Below, in pieces: positions 45,310 through 49,977 of a stretch of 49,977 nucleotides of DNA. The stretch is from Ochrobactrum sp. Q0168 (GTDB taxonomy: Bacteria > Pseudomonadota > Alphaproteobacteria > Rhizobiales > Rhizobiaceae). The translations under genes were made by a program, and so were the position numbers. The stretch lies in NCBI RefSeq assembly GCF_016427605.1, contig NZ_JAELXQ010000024.1, positions 1 through 49,977 of the forward strand, given 5' to 3'. A model generated the notes under the pieces. That model ran no database searches. It saw nothing but the letters and a program-made list of their open reading frames with translations, and was not told where the DNA came from. Positions within the stretch are counted from its first letter, which is position 1; each line of letters starts with the position of its first letter.

Positions 45310-46206
45310 ATGAACGACATGCCCGCGAAGGTGCGCTCTGTCGCTGCCGTCGAACCAGCCCTTTTTGTCCTCACGCTCGATTGCGATGACAAGCCCGGCA
45401 TCGTGGCGGCTATCACCACGGAACTGGCGGCCATCGGCGGTAATATCGTGGAAAGCAATCAGTTTCGCGACAGGCTGACCAACCGCTTTTTCATGCGCAT
45501 TGCTTTCAGCGCGCCGCTTGGCATGTCGCGTGAGGCGATAGAGCACGCACTAAAACCGGCAGGCGAGCGTTTCGGCATGAAATTCGTAGTGGCCGATGCC
45601 ACCCGCAAGCCGAAGATCGTTCTCATGGTGTCCAAATTCGATCACGCCATGCTGCATCTTCTCTATCAGATACGCGTCGGCTGGCTGAATGCCGAGGTCG
45701 TTGCCATCGTTTCCAATCATGAAGATAGCCGCGAAACGGCAGAAAGTGCGGGCATTCCCTATCATTCATGGGGCGTGAACAAGGACAACAAGGCCGAGCA
45801 GGAAGCCCGCCTGATCGATCTGGTGCGTGAGACGCAGGCCGATCTGGTGGTCCTCGCACGCTATATGCAGGTGCTATCGGATAATCTGTCCAACCGCCTG
45901 TTCGGCAAGATTATCAACATCCACCATTCGTTTCTGCCATCCTTCAAGGGTGCAAAACCCTATCATCAGGCGTTCGAGCGCGGCGTGAAGCTGATCGGTG
46001 CAACGGCGCATTATGTGACGCGGGATCTCGATGAAGGCCCGATCATCGAGCAGGAAACCGAGCGCGTCACGCATTCCATGAGCGCGGAAGATTTCGTCGC
46101 CACCGGGCGCGATATCGAAAGCCGGGTTCTTGCGCGGGCGGTAAAGATGCATCTCGAAAACCGCGTCATGCTCAATGGGCACAAGACGGTGGTTTTCGCG
46201 CAATAG
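45310..46206 (+). CDS. purU: Formyltetrahydrofolate deformylase PurU
   Basis: 298 residues. Residues 15-95 are an ACT domain (VLTLDCDDKPGIVAAITTEL), and 100-298 a formyltransferase-like domain with the catalytic Asn203, His205 and Asp241 in NIHHSFLPSFKGAKPYHQAF and TRDLDEGPIIEQE. It hydrolyses 10-formyl-THF to formate and THF. In genomes that demethylate betaines, purU genes sit with the demethylases to recycle one-carbon-loaded folate; the same arrangement appears here. AAGGAA before ATG. Confidence 0.92.
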   Translation: MNDMPAKVRSVAAVEPALFVLTLDCDDKPGIVAAITTELAAIGGNIVESNQFRDRLTNRFFMRIAFSAPLGMSREAIEHALKPAGERFGMKFVVADATRKPKIVLMVSKFDHAMLHLLYQIRVGWLNAEVVAIVSNHEDSRETAESAGIPYHSWGVNKDNKAEQEARLIDLVRETQADLVVLARYMQVLSDNLSNRLFGKIINIHHSFLPSFKGAKPYHQAFERGVKLIGATAHYVTRDLDEGPIIEQETERVTHSMSAEDFVATGRDIESRVLARAVKMHLENRVMLNGHKTVVFAQ

Positions 46207-46219
46207 GCCGAGGGCCTAT
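46203..46219. terminator. Hairpin containing both convergent stop codons
   Basis: Arms ATAGGCC and GGCCTAT around GAG form a 7-bp stem. The TAG of purU and the TAG of the opposing LysR gene (read as CTA on the plus strand) lie in the two arms, so one hairpin ends both genes. Confidence 0.6.
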
Positions 46220-47139
46220 ATATCCAGTTCCGCGTCTGCGCCCTGTTCGAGAAGCCAGTCGCGGAACAGTTCAGCCCCCCGCTTTGGCGGACGTTGAGCG
46301 GGCATGACCAGATGGATCGTATCGCCGGACCGATGAAAAATATGCGTGGCGGGCAAAAGGCGTCCGGCCACGATATGATCATGGACGAGGTGTTTCCAGC
46401 CAAGTGCTACGCCTTGTCCCTGCACCGCAGCCTCGATGGAACTGAGCGCGTCGGTAAAGACAAAATCCTGTTCAATGCGCGGGTTTGGTACGCCGGAACG
46501 TTCCAGCCATTCGCGCCAGCCAAGCCGCGAGCGGTGGCGCTCCTCGAAATGCAGCAGCGTGTGGTTCAGCAGATCGCTGGCTTCCTCGATCTGTCCGCGC
46601 TCCTTCAGATATGCGGGGCTGCAAACCGGCCAGACTTCCTCCGTCACGAAGGGCCAGGCGAGGATGCCCGGCCATTTGCCTCTCCCCAGACGCGCCGAAA
46701 CGTCGATATCTTCTTCAAGCAAATCCTGATCGTCGCGGCTGCTTTCTTCGATGCGCAGCGCCACATCCGGATGCTTTTCCTTGAACCCTTTCAGACGTGG
46801 CAGAAGCCATAGTTGCACGAAGGACGCCGAGAATGACACGCGGATGATATCGCGCGAGTGTTTCTTGCGCATGGACGAGATGACCATGTGCAGATGGTCG
46901 AATGCTTCCTGCGTTTCGCGATAAAGCCGCTGGCCTTCCGCCGTCAGTTCCAGACGGCTGCGCTCGCGCCGGAAAAGCTTCAATCCGGTAGCTTCTTCCA
47001 GAAGCTTGATCGTCTTGCTCACGGCTGGCTGGCTGACATTGAGCTCTTCCGCTGCCGCCGTAAAGCTCAGCCGTCGGGCCGCCGCCTCGAACACGAAGAG
47101 GTAATTGGCCGAGGGGATGAGCGAGCGGAGTCTATGCAT
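46216..47139 (-). CDS. LysR-family regulator (GcvA-like)
   Basis: 307 residues. HTH: FEAAARRLSFTAAAEELNVS..AVSKTIKLLEEATGLKLFRRER. The effector domain has GcvA-like features (SASFVQLWLLPRLKGFKEKHP; VFTDALSSIEAAVQGQGVALGW). It is divergent from the dimethylglycine dehydrogenase-like gene with 144 bp between, so it likely controls that gene and perhaps the etf genes. Confidence 0.88.
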   Translation of the reverse strand: MHRLRSLIPSANYLFVFEAAARRLSFTAAAEELNVSQPAVSKTIKLLEEATGLKLFRRERSRLELTAEGQRLYRETQEAFDHLHMVISSMRKKHSRDIIRVSFSASFVQLWLLPRLKGFKEKHPDVALRIEESSRDDQDLLEEDIDVSARLGRGKWPGILAWPFVTEEVWPVCSPAYLKERGQIEEASDLLNHTLLHFEERHRSRLGWREWLERSGVPNPRIEQDFVFTDALSSIEAAVQGQGVALGWKHLVHDHIVAGRLLPATHIFHRSGDTIHLVMPAQRPPKRGAELFRDWLLEQGADAELDI

Positions 47140-47152
47140 AATATGAAGTTAT
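47138..47152. promoter_or_regulatory. Candidate LysR binding site
   Basis: ATAA-N7-TTAT, fitting the T-N11-A rule, overlaps the LysR start codon in the divergent promoter. Position only. Confidence 0.35.
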
Positions 47153-47283
47153 ATCTTCGCGGATTTTTTATCAAGCTCACAGGGCGCAGGACCCTCTGTA
47201 ATGTAACGCACAAAGGAGTCCGTATCGTCGCCGGGAGCGACGCTTCGGCAATCTCCAAATCATATATTGGAAGGGAACTTAGA

Positions 47284-49725
47284 ATGCAGACTCATGCGCG
47301 CGCGGTTGTCATCGGGGGAGGTTGCGTCGGCGCCTCCATTCTTTACGGTCTGGCCAAGCGAGGCTGGTCGGATGTCGTTCTTCTGGAACGCACGCAGCTC
47401 ACCGCCGGTTCCACATGGCACGCAGCAGGCCTGATCCCGTCCTATGCGCGCAGCATCAATATCGGCCGCATGATCAACAAATCCATCGAGATTTATGAAG
47501 GTCTGGAAGCCGAGACCGGCCAGCATGTCGGCTGGCACAAATGCGGCCAGTTGCGCATTGCCAACACACGCGACCGGCTGGACGAATATAAGAGCTATAT
47601 GAGCGTTGCGGAAGTGCAGGGTCTGCGTGCCGAGCTTGTTTCGCCGGCACGCGCCCGCGAATTGTGGCCGCTGCTTGAAAACAATCATGACATGCTCGGC
47701 GCACTTTACCATCCGGATGATGGTCATATCGCGCCTGCCGATGTCACCATGGCGCTGGCCAAGGGCGCACGCGACAGAGGCGCGAAGATCCATCTCAACA
47801 CGCAGGTCAACGGTTTCGAGCGTCTGCTGAGCGGTGAGTGGAAGGTGAAGACCAATCAGGGCGACATCATCTGCGAGCATATCATCTCGGCCACGGGTAA
47901 TTATGCCCGCCAGACCGGGGCGATGCTTGGCCTCGACATTCCGGCGATCCCGATCATCCATCAGTACTGGATCACCGATGCTGTGCCGGAAGTGATCGAG
48001 CGCAAGCGTCAGGGCCTGCCTGAAATGCCAATCCTGCGCGACGAGGGCTTTGAGGGCTATCTGCGTGAGGAAGGCGACGGGCTGATGTTCGGCCCTTATG
48101 AGAAGACGGAACATCTGAAGCTCTTTGCTGAAAACGGCGTGCCGGAATGGTTCGGCGCCGATCTTCTGGAAGAGGATTTCGATTCTGTTTCGTGGAATTG
48201 GGAACAGGCCATTGAGATGGTTCCCGCACTCGGTCGCGTTGGCATCAAGGCCAATGTGCGCGGGCCGTTCCAGATGACGGCGGATGAACTGCCGCTGGTC
48301 GGTCCGGCCTGGGGGCTGGACAATGTCTGGCTGGCCGAAGGCGTTCCGGGCGGCATCCTGTGGGGCGGCGCTATCGGCTATTATCTTTCGGAACGCATCG
48401 TGGAGGGCGGCAACAGCATCGACACGTCCGAACTCGATCCGCGTCGTTTCGGCGATTACGCCAACAAGAACTGGACCCGCGAAAAGGTGCGCGAATCCTG
48501 GGGCACCCATGCCGAGCAGCATTATCCGGGACAGGATATGCCCGCCGCTCGCCCGCAGAAAACCGCGCCGTCCTATGACCGCCTGACGGAACTGGGCGCT
48601 GTCTGGGGCTGCCTCAACGGTTGGGAAATGCCCAACTGGTTCGCGCCTAAGGGCGTCGAGGCGAAGGATCAGTATAGCTGGCGCTGGACGGAAAAGGGCA
48701 AATATGTCGGCGAGGAAGTTGAGGCGGTCCGCAATGCGGTCGGCCTCGTCGAAATGACGCCAATGACCAAATTCGAGGTCAGCGGTACCGGCGCGGAAGC
48801 GTGGCTCGATGGCATTCTCGCCAATCGCCTGCCGAAAATTGGTCGCGTCAACCTTGCGCATCATCTGACCAAGAAGGGCAGCGTGCAGGCGGAATATGTG
48901 GTGTCGCATCTCGATGACGGCACGTTCTACATGATCTCCACTCCGCGCGCCGAACGCTGGAACTTTGACGATCTGTCAAAGCTGCTGCCGAAGGACGGCA
49001 GCGTCACCCTGCGCAATGTGACCAATGATCGGGGTTGCTTCACAATCGTCGGACCGAAGGCGCGTAACATGTTGCAGTCGCTTACCGAAATCGATCTGTC
49101 CAACGAAGCATTCCCGTGGTTCGGCATCAAGTCTGGAACGGTCGGCCTTGCCAGCGATGTGCGCCTGCTGCGTGTCAATTATGAAGGCGAACTGGGCTGG
49201 GAGCTTTATCATCCGCTGGCCTATCAGCGGCATCTGCTGGAAGCCTTACTTGCGTCTGGCAAGGAGCACGGTCTGCGCCTTATCGGCCTGCATGCGCTGG
49301 AATCGCTGCGTCTCGACAAGTCCTATCGCGCCATGTACCGCGACATGAACACCGAGCTTAGCGCCTGGGAAAGCGGCCTCGAACGCTTCATCCGTCTCGA
49401 CAAGGGCGATTTCATCGGCAGGCAGGCGCTGGTTGAGGAAAAGGAACGCGGCATCAAGCGCCGCTCCGTCACGCTTGCGGTTGAAACCGATGGCGCCAGC
49501 ACGCTGACCTGCGAGGGTATCTGCCATAATGGCAAGCTGGTGGGTCGCGTCACTTCGGGCAGCTATTCCTACACGTTCGGGCACGATATTGCCCTAGCGC
49601 TGCTGCCGGTCGAGCTTGGCGTGCCGGGCACCGAACTGGAAATCCCGGTTCTGGGTGAGATGCGTAAGGCCCGCGTGATCGAGGATTCGCCCTACGATCC
49701 GGAAGCCAAGCGCGCGCGCCTCTGA
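47284..49725 (+). CDS. Dimethylglycine/sarcosine dehydrogenase-like FAD-GcvT protein
   Basis: 813 residues. The N-terminal D-amino-acid-oxidase-type FAD domain starts AVVIGGGCVGASILYGLAKRG; TAGSTWHAAGL contains His46 at the position where dimethylglycine and sarcosine dehydrogenases bind FAD covalently. An FAO_M-like middle part follows, then a folate-binding GcvT domain (from about 430) with NRGCFTIVGPKARNML and LHALESLRLDKSYR, and a GcvT C-terminal barrel. It oxidises an N-methyl group and passes the carbon to THF and electrons to ETF; etfB follows. A substrate among dimethylglycine, sarcosine or a similar N-methyl amine is inferred. AAGGGAAC before ATG 47284. Confidence 0.88.
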   Translation: MQTHARAVVIGGGCVGASILYGLAKRGWSDVVLLERTQLTAGSTWHAAGLIPSYARSINIGRMINKSIEIYEGLEAETGQHVGWHKCGQLRIANTRDRLDEYKSYMSVAEVQGLRAELVSPARARELWPLLENNHDMLGALYHPDDGHIAPADVTMALAKGARDRGAKIHLNTQVNGFERLLSGEWKVKTNQGDIICEHIISATGNYARQTGAMLGLDIPAIPIIHQYWITDAVPEVIERKRQGLPEMPILRDEGFEGYLREEGDGLMFGPYEKTEHLKLFAENGVPEWFGADLLEEDFDSVSWNWEQAIEMVPALGRVGIKANVRGPFQMTADELPLVGPAWGLDNVWLAEGVPGGILWGGAIGYYLSERIVEGGNSIDTSELDPRRFGDYANKNWTREKVRESWGTHAEQHYPGQDMPAARPQKTAPSYDRLTELGAVWGCLNGWEMPNWFAPKGVEAKDQYSWRWTEKGKYVGEEVEAVRNAVGLVEMTPMTKFEVSGTGAEAWLDGILANRLPKIGRVNLAHHLTKKGSVQAEYVVSHLDDGTFYMISTPRAERWNFDDLSKLLPKDGSVTLRNVTNDRGCFTIVGPKARNMLQSLTEIDLSNEAFPWFGIKSGTVGLASDVRLLRVNYEGELGWELYHPLAYQRHLLEALLASGKEHGLRLIGLHALESLRLDKSYRAMYRDMNTELSAWESGLERFIRLDKGDFIGRQALVEEKERGIKRRSVTLAVETDGASTLTCEGICHNGKLVGRVTSGSYSYTFGHDIALALLPVELGVPGTELEIPVLGEMRKARVIEDSPYDPEAKRARL

Positions 49726-49745
49726 TCGTCCGTCCAATAGTTAGT

Positions 49746-49786
49746 GCGAACCGGCTCCGATATATCGTTACGATGATGCGGTTCGC
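49746..49786 (+). promoter_or_regulatory. Nested inverted repeats before etfB
   Basis: GCGAACCG and CGGTTCGC form perfect 8-bp arms; inside them ATCGT-T-ACGAT makes a second small hairpin. They lie in the 80-bp gap upstream of etfB and may end the upstream transcript or set the etfB level. Confidence 0.45.
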
Positions 49787-49805
49787 CGCAAGGAAAGGTT
49801 AGCCC

Positions 49806-49977
49806 ATGAAGGCAGTTGTCGCAGTAAAACGTGTCGTCGATTACAATGTTAAGATCCGTGTGAAGGGCGACGGATCTGGCGTTGAGCTTTCGAATGTGAA
49901 GATGTCGATGAACCCGTTCGACGAGATTGCGGTTGAAGAGGCGATCCGTTTGAAGGAAGCAGGCAAGGTCACGGAGA
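49806..49977 (+). CDS. etfB: Electron transfer flavoprotein beta subunit EtfB (5' part)
   Basis: The first 57 residues are present; the gene runs off the window. [20 protein letters not shown] followed by [18 protein letters not shown] is the conserved N-terminus of EtfB, including the NPFDE segment. ETF takes electrons from flavin dehydrogenases such as the dimethylglycine dehydrogenase-like enzyme upstream and hands them to ETF-ubiquinone oxidoreductase. AAGGAAAGG precedes ATG. Confidence 0.93.
   Translation, partial: MKAVVAVKRVVDYNVKIRVKGDGSGVELSNVKMSMNPFDEIAVEEAIRLKEAGKVTE

Noticed and set aside
47260..48909. 549-residue open frame on the minus strand
   Set aside because: Antisense to the dimethylglycine dehydrogenase-like gene; no motif found.

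Overview
The window looks like part of an alphaproteobacterial genome of the Hyphomicrobiales, most likely Brucellaceae (Ochrobactrum/Brucella type). That is inferred from the gene families and their arrangement: a carnitine dehydrogenase-thioesterase fusion, a ChoX-type binding protein, StcD/DgcA-like and dimethylglycine dehydrogenase-like demethylases with etfB, and many ABC importers. No rRNA, tRNA or CRISPR array was seen.

Layout. (1) 1-182: 3' end of an IS5-type transposase. (2) 485-4880: a carnitine-to-glycine-betaine module: a lone ChoX-like binding protein, a GlxA/CdhR-type AraC regulator, a BKACE-family 3-dehydrocarnitine cleavage enzyme, and L-carnitine dehydrogenase fused to a betainyl-CoA thioesterase. 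(3) 4881-6007: no convincing gene. (4) 6008-7234: an Eis-like N-acetyltransferase. (5) 7302-22874: two divergent operons sharing a 300-bp control region that carries two similar 17-bp palindromes. The left one encodes a dipeptide-type ABC importer plus an SsuD-like flavin monooxygenase. The right one encodes a second importer, a DszC/SfnB-like acyl-CoA-dehydrogenase-fold enzyme, a shrunken luciferase-like protein and an NtaA/DszA-like monooxygenase. This looks like a scavenging system for organosulfur or related compounds. (6) 22.9-29.3 kb: a scrap yard of broken genes (integrase, MFS transporter, SGNH hydrolase, HxlR, cytochrome P460, VWA protein) around an IS6-family element, with a few intact genes (antibiotic-biosynthesis-type monooxygenase, LysR, VOC protein). 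(7) 29306-36324: a Tat-exported binding protein, importer and CocE/NonD hydrolase operon. (8) 36574-37761: a small membrane protein and a convergent LysR gene. (9) 38042-49977: a second methylated-amine region: TetR regulator, StcD/DgcA-like demethylase, polar amino-acid type ABC importer, aldo/keto reductase, PurU, LysR, a dimethylglycine/sarcosine dehydrogenase-like FAD-GcvT protein and the start of etfB.

How it fits together. Carnitine is oxidised, cleaved and hydrolysed to glycine betaine by region 2. Region 9 has the right enzymes for later oxidative N-demethylation of betaines or methylated amino acids: electrons would pass to ETF and one-carbon units to tetrahydrofolate, with PurU releasing formate. 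Whether the two regions serve one pathway is inference. The organosulfur island and the CocE operon are separate nutrient-scavenging units. The most novel-looking elements are the divergent flavin-monooxygenase/ABC island with its shared palindromes, its degenerate luciferase-fold partner, and the CocE/Tat-importer operon.
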